Source: Sphagnum compactum (lineage: Eukaryota > Bryophyta > Sphagnopsida > Sphagnales). From it: DNA of 64,000 bases. The position numbers and the translations under genes are program-made. The notes beneath the pieces are model-generated. The model saw only the letters and a list, made by a program, of their open reading frames with translations, searched no databases and was not told the DNA's origin. Shown in pieces: positions 11,740 to 22,156 of the stretch. Within the stretch, counting starts at the first letter, position 1. Each line of letters starts with the position of its first letter. Location: positions 14,992,855-15,056,854 of the forward strand of contig OZ234501.1 of NCBI GenBank assembly GCA_965153455.1, in the 5' to 3' direction.

Positions 11740-12190
11740 CATGAGTCCAGTAGTAACAGAAACACTCAGCCATGATGCTGGCTAGATCAACAAAACCTAA
11801 AGGAGAAGGAGATGACTAGCCTGGAAAACAAGATGAAAGAGGAACGCAAAGAAAATGAAAATGTAAAAACAAAACAAGGAAACAGGAAAAGAGAAATCCA
11901 ATAGCATGATCCTTTTCACAACAAAGTGGATTTTGAAAAGCTCCTCACTCAGGATTAAGAAAACCCGAGTGAAATAAACAGTTCCTCTGGTTCCAGATGT
12001 GGAAACACAAACAGATTTGTTTTCAGTTAAATTCCAACTCCGAAGAGTAACCTTTTCCCTTCAGAAGACTGATTAAGCTTGTAAAAAAGAACTCTTTCAA
12101 GCTACAGAGCCTTAGAAGCCATAACACTGTGTATTGAGCTCTCTATATTTTGCAGAACCTGAAACAGTGGAATCCAAAGAGGCTTATGGA
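11740..12190 (-). mobile_element. Possible 3' fragment of a Penelope-type element
   Basis: On the minus strand, 12140-12050 reads LLRLCSLKEFF...LLKGKGYSSELEF, resembling the RT C-terminus at 49.4 kb (RFLRLCS, then LKAKGY). The sequence downstream to 11740 shows patchy nucleotide similarity to 48960-49400. A related patch is at 53540-53900. The similarity is short and was judged by eye, so this is tentative. Confidence 0.35.
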
Positions 12191-14555
12191 TCACGTTAAT
12201 ACCAGCATATCCTTGGATGAAAAAAACCATAAAAAATTTCAATCTCCAACACTTCATAATCTATCAAAAACTATAGCCAAGACAAATCTGAAGATTATGC
12301 TACCTTGCAGCTATGGAGAGATGCCGTACCCCTTATCTCATCCCTATTCTTAGTAACCAAAAATCATCTGAAGGTAATCAGACTCAAATATCCCACTCAA
12401 CTTTGATTAGCCTTCATCCAACTTGATAGTTTGATCTCTGAATGAAGAGTTGGAAAATCAAAGAATGGCAACAAAAAGGGGGAGAGGAAAGATTAAATTT
12501 TCAGCATTAGCTCTAACAGATATCCAAGAAATTGATAATTTCAACAATTCCTGAGGAGTCTTTAAAAACTAACTATACTTCTGAGAGAGGAGATCAGCTT
12601 TCCTGGAACTTGGCAACCTGAAGATGATTGACCACTAGCAGGACTGCTTTTTACTTCAGAGGTTAGCCAATTAGAAGTTTGTGTGAAAGAAGTAGGAATG
12701 CTTCAATTATAAATAGGCTCATGAGGTTTCAATAATGGAACTTCCAAGCCTGACAAAGGAAAGGAGAACAGGGGCCACAATTTGCTTTATTAGCAACAAA
12801 GTAAGAATTATTCAAAGCTTGAGATCTGTCTGACAGACTTCAGTTCACTTAGATTCCTTCAAGGGAAGTTAGCCTCATTGAAACTGGAGCAATACAATGC
12901 TGCTGTTTCAAGTTCTTGCAGATAAGCACAAATGTTTTACTTGCGCATATTTGTATGAAACTCCTAAAGGGTACAAACAGTACAGGCCTGAATGCATCAC
13001 CATAGCATGACTTCTCAAACCGTTCAGTAAACCAATTCATCAGTTCGTCGAACATAAAGACTATAATCATAAACAAACAACCCTATTCAAGGATGTTCAA
13101 CAGAAGTAAGACTAGAAGCAATAACAACAAAAGTCATGGACAAATGTAAAGGTTTCCAATATTGTGGAAGGCAGACGTTCCAGCTCTACAAGATGTTGTA
13201 GTTTCTGCTCCTAGGAGCCCTAAGTTGTTATTCCCAGTCAAGAGTAATCTTGAAGTTGCTCAACTTATGTATGGGGTAAGGCACCCCTCTCAGGGGATTA
13301 TGATGTGGGACCCGAGGGCAGAACCTCAGGTCCAAAGCATAATCCCCTGATAGAGGTGCCTTACCTGCATAACAACTGAGGATGCCCTGTTTGAAAAGTG
13401 CAGAATAGAAAAACAATCCTCACTTCTATGGAAGACCCCCCTACCCTAAGGCTCACCATGGAATCACGCAACTACGTGCCTGTCCAAACTAGTATACATT
13501 GTGCTGCTACTAGATACTTACTTACTGGACTGCATTCAAGCTCAGCTCTGCAATATTCTACCCACTCAACTCAAATGCAGGGTTCAGAGTTGGGTCTACT
13601 AGTGTCGGGGAGAGACAGCTCACAAATGCACCACAACAGGCAACGCCAATCCTGTGGGGCACACCTGCAATAATGAACAACCAATAGCATGAACTTTATG
13701 CATGAGCTTGAATTAAATGCGAACACATAAACTTGTAGACCTGTGCAGTTGGGCGCCATCAGTTGTGTATGAGTCCACTTGACACGATCACAAATTACAA
13801 AGAGCTGCAGATTGTTGCATTGAGATGTATTGGGGAGTCGTGGATAGTATTTACCTGAGAGAACAACCATTTGGTCCAAAAAAAAAACACTCTCCAGCGA
13901 ATTTGGATTGGAGCGTGACCACGTTAGAATTGGGGCCAGGCAAGAAGGTTGACAGATCTGAGGCTGACAACACAAGCCCATCTCTGCAGCCTGTGGGCAC
14001 CTTCCATGTAATTCTTCCTCCAGGGGCCTGCAGCAAGTTAGGCAACACAACACAATCACACTTGAATATAATTTATATGCGAACTTTAACAGGGAAGTCT
14101 GATGCAAGAATTTAACTGCTATTTTTGCAGACATGGTTATTAAACAAATTTGAAAAACCAAAGAAATGACAACATCAACAAACATGATCTGCAGACAAAT
14201 CGCACAAATTGAGCTGCTGAACTCCTATGTGGATTTCAAGCTGAGTGTTTTGAATGACTTAACTGCAATCATGCATGATGAAATCAGATAGCACACGCAA
14301 TATAATTACCAGCAATAATGACTGAGAAAGAAGGTGTACCAGTATACAAAGCTTGAAGATTGTTGGGAGTGAAGATATTTGGCTGTCTCCGCCTGAATGG
14401 ATAACCTAGCTGGGATAGTTTTCTTTGTGCAAATGGAGACTGGATCCAGGAACTGTTTGCACATTTTAAGTATAAAACTTAGATACTCAAGTAGCCAGGC
14501 ATATGTGACTAGAGGACGAACTTTCAAATCTGCCAAAATTGGATTTCTGAAGCAA
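12191..14555. other. No recognised gene; short hairpin at 13.3 kb
   Basis: Open frames up to 204 codons exist here on the minus strand (13571-14185), but none resembles a known family. Phrases such as CRDGLVLSASDLSTFLPGP near 13950 look exon-like, without supporting splice context. A hairpin-forming repeat at 13275-13365 is listed separately. The region lies between copy A and the PIN fragment, both on the minus strand. Confidence 0.4.
13275..13365. repeat. Hairpin-forming inverted repeat
   Basis: Arms of about 27 bp (GGTAAGGCACC..CTC..AGGGGATTATG and its near-perfect reverse complement) at 13275-13302 and 13338-13365 flank a loop of about 35 bp. This could be a tiny foldback element or a structured RNA. 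No target duplication was recognised. Confidence 0.6.
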
Positions 14556-15968
14556 TCAGAGGCCAAGAAGTATATAGTAGATGAGTGTGATTGCTAGGGT
14601 GACGAGGATCCCAAATATCACTCTGTCAGCACACAAAACACCACAAAATTGATTCAGGATTGAATGCATATTCACCCTGACAACTTCTTTTTATTAGCTC
14701 ATATTCCAGTTCCACTAATGCATTCAGTTCTAGCTTTTGATGGAATGAAAATAGAAACACCCTGTGAAATCATGTCCATTCCATTCATATTCCATTCCCT
14801 TTCCATGACCATATTAAAACATTGAAGGTTGAGGCAATATTTGCTTGCTCTGAACAAAGCTTGGTAGCAGAAAATCAGAGCTTAGATGGATGTAGGAAAA
14901 GAGTAATTACGCTGTGCTGAGGATATCAGGATGCACATTGTACTCCTTTGCAAATACAAAAGGGACAATGCCTTGTGGCAATGCAGCCTGCATATCAATA
15001 CCAGAATGCAGTGGAGTCTGTTAAGTTTTCTTTATGAAATATTAGTGCATCTCCCGCACCCAAGAAAAGATAATACATCAGGCAATATTCATTAATGGAA
15101 CAATGTTCAGCAAAAGCCTCTTGGCAATGAAGGAATTCTTGACAATGTAGTTGGTGTTCAAAGTCGTATCAACAACCATGGCAATGCCAGTTGCAGTTCC
15201 ACAAACGAGTGAAGAAGAGATCAGGATGCCACTCCAGATAAGGCAAAGACTCACGTGTATGACACACATCTCTTCGATGAGGAAAATAGAGGATCCCCCA
15301 CCCTACTGGAAAGTTCTAGCGGTTAAAGAAAAAAGGTGGTCTTGATGATTCCACTATTGTTATGTTGTTGCACATCCATCAATTGGACTAAACGTAACAA
15401 GAGCTCCAACCTTCCCTTTACCTGCACAATTGCAACATTGAGGCTGACACCTGTGAGGCCAACCAAGTACAAAGCGGCTGCAAATGCTCCTGGACCAAAG
15501 AGAAAACAGAGGACCATTCCATATATTGCCAGTGGGCATCCACAAACTATCAGCCTCTCTTGCAGTCCCATAAACAGGCCTGCCATAGCACATAAACCAA
15601 TTAAGTTGAATCGCATCCAGTGCATACTGATTTCCTAGAGATAAGCACGTGAACACAACCAACATACCAACTCCAACTGACCTACTAGTGCTGCTGAAAG
15701 TGGTCACCCTAACAGACTTTCAACTCTTAGGACCCAAAATGGAAATTTTCTCACGTTTTGAGCTCAGGTTCATCTTCTTGGTTAGATTTGCCTGAAAACT
15801 GAAGTCTCCTTGCAAACGAATTGTGTTACCAGGTCTTGTGAAGATGAACAGATTTACAATTGGATTGCAAGAGATCCTCATACCAAGACTGAACATGTCC
15901 ATCCAAGACCAGCACCAGACAGAATGTGCACATAGTTGTGGAGTAGGAGTGGCATTTGGAAATTCCAT
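14556..15968 (-). pseudogene. PIN: PIN-type auxin efflux carrier, last four exons
   Basis: Four minus-strand exons reproduce the C-terminal membrane domain of plant PIN proteins, which export auxin across the plasma or ER membrane. They are 15968-15884, 15579-15422, 14987-14911 and 14622-14556, each bounded by AG and GT consensus sites. They read, in order, WNFQMP...ILSGAGLG; LFMGLQ...CG...FGPG...[25 protein letters not shown]; and VIFGILV...YYILLGL followed by a stop. The last three are 158, 77 and 67 nt with phases that join cleanly. The first is 85 nt and one base short: an A appears missing in the GLGMAMFSLG-equivalent segment near 15895, shifting the frame. The upstream hydrophilic-loop and N-terminal exons are absent; repeats begin at about 16.1 kb. 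This is a 5'-truncated gene remnant, or a gene broken by insertion. The 77-nt exon is perfectly conserved, so decay is recent or the deletion could be a sequence error. Confidence 0.9.
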
Positions 15969-16789
15969 CTGCATATAATCAATCAAGAAAACTGAGCATC
16001 ATCCGAGCAGGATCAGAAACTAGCATGAAAACCCCAGCTTAGAAAAGTTTTCATACATCAATCCCTACTGCATCACTTCCAAAATAGTTTCCATATGCTT
16101 TCACAAAGCTGTTAAAATGCACACACCTGTAGGAAACCATGTGTCATGTTCTCTATCTGATGTAATAAGATTATTAGTAGTTTTGATTAACTGCAGTTTG
16201 ATGCCCCATTGATCTTCTAAGCTTGTCATTGATCTTTCTAAGCTTCTTGTTAAAAGGTAGAAATTTTTAGACTAATTAGTTTCATAGGTCTCTTAGTGAC
16301 TACTAGTTATTAGTGGTAGATTTATTATCCCTTACCCAAGGGGTGAAATTAATGAGATTAGGTAATTGAGTTAGTGAGTGGTTGAGTGTAATCCACCCAA
16401 TCATCTAGAAGATTTCTAAGAAAGGATTAAGATGAGTGCCATATTTTCTAGGGGTCAATGTGAGCCTTGTGTGATATGTGAAGAAGGGGGACTAGGAGAA
16501 TAGTTAGAAAGATTTGGAAAGGATTATTAGAAACTTTTGAGAGATGGAGAATTCTCACTTGGAGTGTGGAAGATAGGAATGGGAAAAAAAGTATGTACTT
16601 TATGTGTGATTTTATTAGAAGATGGTTAAAGGACTCAAGTTTCTTATGGTGCATTGATGTTCTATTAAGTGTGGAAGGTAGAGTTATTTTGATGATAAAA
16701 GTTAATTAATATCTTTACATTTCTTCTAAGATAGAAATTAAGGGGGCTAACTCCTAGGTAGGCACTAATGACACAATAAAACATCGGAC
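15969..16789. other. No gene seen (PIN upstream flank into repeats)
   Basis: No further PIN exon was found upstream of 15968. From about 16130 the composition becomes AT-rich and repeat-like. It leads into a degraded LTR-retrotransposon integrase fragment. Confidence 0.45.
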
Positions 16790-17165
16790 ATACCAATTTT
16801 TGTTGAAGCGTGTTAGTTCAACAACATATTATCCATAGGGTAATGGACAAGTAGAATCTACTAACAAAGTCATTGGTAGACTATTGACCAAGTTAATCAA
16901 TGAGAAAAAAATAGACTAGGAGGAACATATGTTCATAGTTTTGTTTTCACATAGGACTATTTACAAGGTGGCAACAAGTTACACACTTTAACGGTTAGTT
17001 TATGGTTTGTATCCTATAATGTTAATAGAATATGTTCTACTGATTATTAGTGGGGACCACATAAATGCAAAACCAACTAGAGTACTAACAACCAGAATTA
17101 TAGATTTGGAGAAGTTGTAGGAGAATAGATTAGAAGCTCAAAACAATGTGGGAGCCAACTGGTGG
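16790..17165 (+). pseudogene. Ty3/gypsy integrase C-terminal relic
   Basis: The plus-strand translation, with several stops, gives an integrase core end: SSTTYYP.GNGQVESTNKVIG, LLTKLINEK, and further on LVYGLYP and RI.DLEKL. The QVEStNK segment corresponds to the block carrying the catalytic Glu. No RT, gag or LTR was recognised around it. It is unrelated in detail to the integrase at 5 kb and belongs to another Ty3/gypsy lineage. Confidence 0.7.
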
Positions 17166-19822
17166 AGCATATTTGTGTGGAGTCATAAAAAAAAACAAAG
17201 AAAAAAAATATGATATTAGTTACACAGTTATAATGTGTTGAAGGATTTTGGTTTCTTTTAGAGGATTTATTGAAGATTATAGTTTTTAATGGTGAAATAT
17301 TTGAGTTTCCATAATTCTTCTTTTGCCTTAAGACAATTTTTTAATGTAAATGGCAAGGTCACAATGTCACACACCCCTTGTTGAAAATACAGGACCCAAT
17401 CAAGAAGAGAGGATGAAGACCATACAAAGGAAAAAAGGAGAGGGCAACAATGGGAAATGCACCAATTTTGGTGCATTCATGAGTTTCACCAAAGGCGTCC
17501 CCCAGTCAACTTTTTTTCCTCACCCTTTCTTTTCCAATTTTGCCCACAGTCCAAGTGACTTTCCAGACAACTAGGAACTAAGGATGAAAACAAGGTATGA
17601 GACTCCCTGTGAAAGTCAGGCTGACTTTATGAATATCTTAATGTGCTATGCAATGCTGAATATCAAATCAAATTTATGTGTACAATTTGTAGATTTTGCA
17701 TGTGGGAGGCTGAGAGATGTGGGTTGCAATTTTGTAACTGAAATGTACCATGTGATCATATCTTGCTTAACTTGTTTATAGTACATAGTCGTTACCCTTA
17801 AACCCACACATAGTGCAGCTTTAGCACATGTCTGTTGAATAATTAAATTAATTTTAAAGATTCCAAATTTAGAACAGAATATTTCAAAATATTCAAAAAT
17901 ATTCTTCACTTTCCTTCAAAAAATAATTAGCTTTGCAAGAATTTTTTTTTTTGAAAACATCGACAATACAATTTATCAAATTTTTTATTTTGTAAAATAT
18001 ATGAATTAATGTTGTATTGGATAGGGGCAAAGGCTATGTTATTTTTGTGTGTCAATCAATGAGAGAGTGGCATGTAGGAATTGCAAGAAGTAGCCCACCA
18101 TATGCATAAAATCTGATCCCAAATTGCATGAATTTGTACCTTATGTATCTTTGTCCTTCAAACTTATTAGTGAAGGGACTTGCAGAAGTGGCATGTAAGC
18201 CATCTTCTTATTTTGGACATTTGAAGTGGATTCCACCCCTCATGATTTAACATAGGGCTAAAAGTCTACATATGGGCATAATTGCTTCCAATTCAAAAAA
18301 TTGATGTAAGTAATTTGGCTTTGCACTATATAACAATCACATTAGCAAGGCTTTATATCATATACCACTTGAAATAACATTATCAAGGCTTTTATATCAT
18401 ATACCACTTGAAATGACATTATCAAGGCTTTTATAACACTTATCAAGGTACATAAAAAAAGTGTGTACTTGAAATTGCAAATTGCAAACCTCTTTTGTAA
18501 ACCCTTCCCCTTTTTGTGGGACATCAAGGTTTGCAACTACCATGGCAAAAATGAAAGCCATATCAACACTTGAGAATATTAGAGGAAAGGAGACAAGCAA
18601 TCAATTGACCTCGGGGCATATATGTTTAATCAAGTTTAATCAAAGGGGCACATGCTTTGTTGCACCTGCATTTTGTGCTTCGTAAGTGAGGCCTTGTATG
18701 AACAAGCACCTGCCCACCTACACTTGTCACCATGGTAAAAATCGAGGTTGGGTGGGTATTAAGAACTGCATCAAACCCCTTTTGGGTATCAAGGCTGTTC
18801 CTAAGGCTCATAACTATGGTTCTCAAAAAAAAATCAAAAGATGTAGTGTTCAAACCATGGCTTTCATTTTTTTGAAATAAGTCAAATAATTGCCCCAGAA
18901 GCGTGTTTCTTTCATGAAACCCGGTGGTTCTTTGAGGGTTTCGTAATAACAAAAATCAATAGTTATTTGATTATGATTTTTTCAAATACCCAATACCAAC
19001 ATCCTCCAATTTTGAAATAAAAATAAAATTTTGGTTTTTTGAGGGTATTAAAAAATTAAATGCCTGCCCAACATTTTCTAAAATCCCAGATTAGAATTGC
19101 TTGTGGTTTCTAGAGAGAGTTAGAGGTGTAAATAAGAGCCCTTAAGGTTACTACCCCTTGTCAAGATTGAGTGTTTTGTTAGGCACAGCAATGGAAATCT
19201 CAGGCAGTGTACAACACTCCCCCTTCCCCCAGTGTGAGCCATACCGACACAACCATGTGCAGTAGTCTCAATTTTTAAGAATTGCATCAGGGTTATTTGA
19301 GTGGGGTAAGGTTATTAAGGGCTTTTAGCGACTTCATAGGGAATGATGAATGCGCTTGGTGCGTAGGGGGGTTGTTTTCTTTTCTGAAGTGCGGTATTGG
19401 TGAATAAGGAGTTGGATTAGTTCTTTTCTTCAACGAAGGCTTATAACCATAGTTTTAGAAACTCTGTTGCGTAATTAGGGGTGAGAAATCTCTAGAGGGT
19501 TGGGGGTAGAAGTAGACACCAAAATTAGTAGTGTTCAACACAACATTAGTCTTGTTATGGTATTTAGGGAGTAGCAAGCATGTTAGAAATTCTCGAAGCA
19601 ATTGAAGGGGTGTTAATGAAAGGTCTAATAGAGATAGAACAATCTTCAAGCCGTTGAACATAAGGTTAATTCGAGGCAACTCAACGATTAAATAGATAAT
19701 ATGATAGTGTGCCAATGGCAACAAGAATCTAATGATAACTGAAACATTTATTTAGAATAAGGTTAAGTTCAGCAAGGAGTTGCAAGTACATTTAAAATTC
19801 TGGGCTATGCCATAGTGATAGT
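17166..19822. other. Non-coding repeat-derived region
   Basis: No gene recognised. A 39-bp tandem repeat (CAAGGCTTTTATATCATATA...) of about 2.5 units lies at roughly 18345-18440. The stretch near 18905-18985 (GGTTCTTTGAGGGTTTCGT) has a relative near 43598-43690, so it is a dispersed repeat. Confidence 0.5.
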
Positions 19823-20245
19823 TCACAACTGCAGGAAATCTAGGATGCGTCGGATGGTGCGAACTGGGTAATCCGCCTTGCTATTAGGAGACAGTCGACG
19901 AATCGGACCGCGCAACCAACGATAGTGTCCAACGTCGAGAACTGAAGACCATGCAAAGATAGAAATATCTTCAGTTTCGTAACAACCTTCACAAACGGTT
20001 TCGGGTTCGTCACCAGAAGCGGGGTCAACTTGCAGCAAGATCACTAAGGTGCGAGAGTTCGGAAAAATACGATAGTACTAGGCTCGAGGGGGTTCAACTT
20101 CAAGACGAGCACGCACCTCTCGAGGTTTGGGTTCTTCATCACGAGGATGTTGTGTTAGGGTAAGATCTAGAGATGAATCCAGAGGCGGTTCTTCATTCGC
20201 TTGTGCGGCTTGCGGCCCGTAAGAAGTGATCGTGCGCGATGCCAT
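19823..20245 (-). pseudogene. 140-codon ORF interrupted by one TAG, function unknown
   Basis: A minus-strand frame opens with ATG at 20245 (MASRTITSYGPQAAQANEE) and runs to TGA at 19823, with a single in-frame TAG at 20078-20080. The composition is coding-like: acidic, Pro-rich N-terminal half; then CEGCYETEDISIFAW and a basic C-terminus. GC content is above that of its surroundings. It lies just downstream (minus strand) of tandem-repeat-rich DNA that may be an LTR. It could be the first protein of an unrecognised retroelement, but no family was identified. Confidence 0.45.
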
Positions 20246-20490
20246 AATTTCAAGGAGAGGAAAAAGGTTAGATCTTCAACCAAATCAAATCGACTATGAA
20301 GGTGCGAAGGACTTGTTACATTGAGGTGCATAGTCGTAATTTATAGATCGAAGAAAAGGAAAGGAAGGCGTGAGTAACGGCTTAGAACCATGGTAAAGTA
20401 AAACCGTGAGATGAAAGGGAAAAATTGAAGGTTTAAGTAAAGTTTGTAGGGGGGAAAATAGAAGAGGTGAAAAGGTGTTTCTCCTTCACC

Positions 20491-20594
20491 TTCCATTGGC
20501 CACCAAGCTTGGAACATTCCATTGGCCACCAAGCATGGAACCTTCCATTGGCCATCAAGCTTGGAACATTCCATTGGCCACCAAGCTTTGAATT
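20491..20594. repeat. 26-bp tandem repeat, 4 units
   Basis: Four units of TTCCATTGGCCACCAAGC plus 8 variable bases run head to tail. Each contains CCATTGGCCACCAAGCTTGG-like sequence with partial dyad symmetry. Possibly regulatory repeats of a nearby LTR. Confidence 0.85.
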
Positions 20595-20850
20595 TACTTT
20601 CACCTCCCTTCTCATTCTCTTTAAAAGGCGGACTCGGATCATTGGGGTCTCTCTCTTTGCCTCGGAGATAAATTTCATTCAATCTTGAATACTTGTTTCC
20701 ACAAGTTTCATGAAGAGGAAAAGAATGATTAGTCTTAATAGAGGGGAGAAGGAAGGGAAGTAGAATGAAAATCTTGTAATAGTTTTGAAGGAATGGGGGT
20801 AGGTAGTGATAGTGTTGGAAGATTGGAACTTTAGAGAAATCTCACAAACT

Positions 20851-21440
20851 CCCTCGGGTTTCATAGCATAACTTCTTGCTGGTTTAGCTGCAGATTTTGA
20901 GATTTGGTAGGAAGGTGCGCCTTGTAGTTAGCTTTCCAATGAGCTAAGGCAAGCCGAATTTGGATATCGTATGTGTTAGAAACAATATTCTGAGTCACTA
21001 GAGGTTTGTAGTCAAGTTAAACAACTGCCTTCGCAAAACCCTCTCGGGTTTGGTGGTATAACTCCTCACTGGTTTAGCTGCAGATCTTGAGATTTGGTAG
21101 GAAGGTGCGCCTTGTAGTTAGTTTTTCAATGAGCTAAGGCAAGCTGGATTTGGATATTGTATGTGTTAGAAACAATATTCTAAGTCACTAAAGGTTTGCA
21201 GTCAAGTTAAACAACTGCCTTCGTAAAACCCTCTCGGGTTTGGTGGTATAACTCCTCACTGGTTTAGCTGCAGATCTTGAGATTTGGTAAGAAGGTGCGT
21301 CAAATAGTTAGCTTTCCAATGAGCTAAGGCAAGCCGGATTTGGATATCATATGTGTTAGAAACAATATTCTGAGTCACTAAAGGTTTGCAGTCAAGTTGA
21401 ACAACTGCCTTCGTAAAACCCTCTCGGATTTGGATAACTT
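20851..21440. repeat. 190-bp tandem repeat, about 3 units
   Basis: Repeats start at 20851, 21041 and 21231, with a partial unit at 21421. Each contains CTCGGGTTTGGTGGTATAAC, then GCTGCAGATCTTGAGATTTG and GAGCTAAGGCAAGC. Units are about 90% alike by eye. Together with the 26-bp repeats this could be part of an LTR upstream of the ORF at 19.8-20.2 kb. Confidence 0.85.
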
Positions 21441-22156
21441 ATGCCTTAGAAACAATATTTCAAGTGATTGCTGGTTGTTGCCAAATGAACATGGTGTGAA
21501 GGTTTGTTTGAAAGAGTGACAATTCAATATAAGATGGTATGATTTGGAATGTTTGAGTCTAGAAAATATAGCTGTCGGTTCTAAGTCGCAAATGATGCAT
21601 AGGAGGCAAGGTACTTAGTTTCAACTATGAACACAATCTAGCATCTAGGAATACACCTACAATTTTTGTTTCCTTCACCGATAGCACATGTACTTTCAAG
21701 TATAGTCACCTCATAGAACCGGGAGTAGAAGGGCAAGAAGTCACCTCACACCCAGGAAGGTCTTCCGTTCGTCATCTCCTCTGAAAGTGGGACTGGAGAA
21801 GAGGGGTAGGATTTTAAGGGGGGAATGGCCATATGGCTTGACACTATGGGAAGGCCGACATTCCAGTTCAGCTCTATTGAGGATGATGGCAAATACCATA
21901 GTAACTTGGCAGTTTCAGCACAAATTACATATTTTTCTAAAATGCTGAAATTTTCAAATTTTATTTTTCTCAAGAAAAATAATTTTTTTGTGAAGGAAAA
22001 TGAAGAAAATGAAGAAATTTTTTGAGAGAATGTATATATATGAAATGAAATATTCAAAACTAATTAATTCATTAATTATTCGCCAGACATGCGATATTTG
22101 GAAATGTCCATTTCAGAGGACAAGTACTATCTCAGCACTTGAATATATACTAGTTT
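21441..22156. other. No gene seen
   Basis: AT-rich non-coding sequence with weak local repeats. Confidence 0.45.

Noticed and set aside
13571-14185. 204-codon minus-strand frame
   Set aside because: No family resemblance and no splice support. It lies downstream of the PIN stop codon and reads like chance open sequence.
15078-15269. Candidate PIN exon (WHPDLFFT-like reading)
   Set aside because: The true NVHPD exon with correct length and splice sites is at 14911-14987; this match was coincidental.
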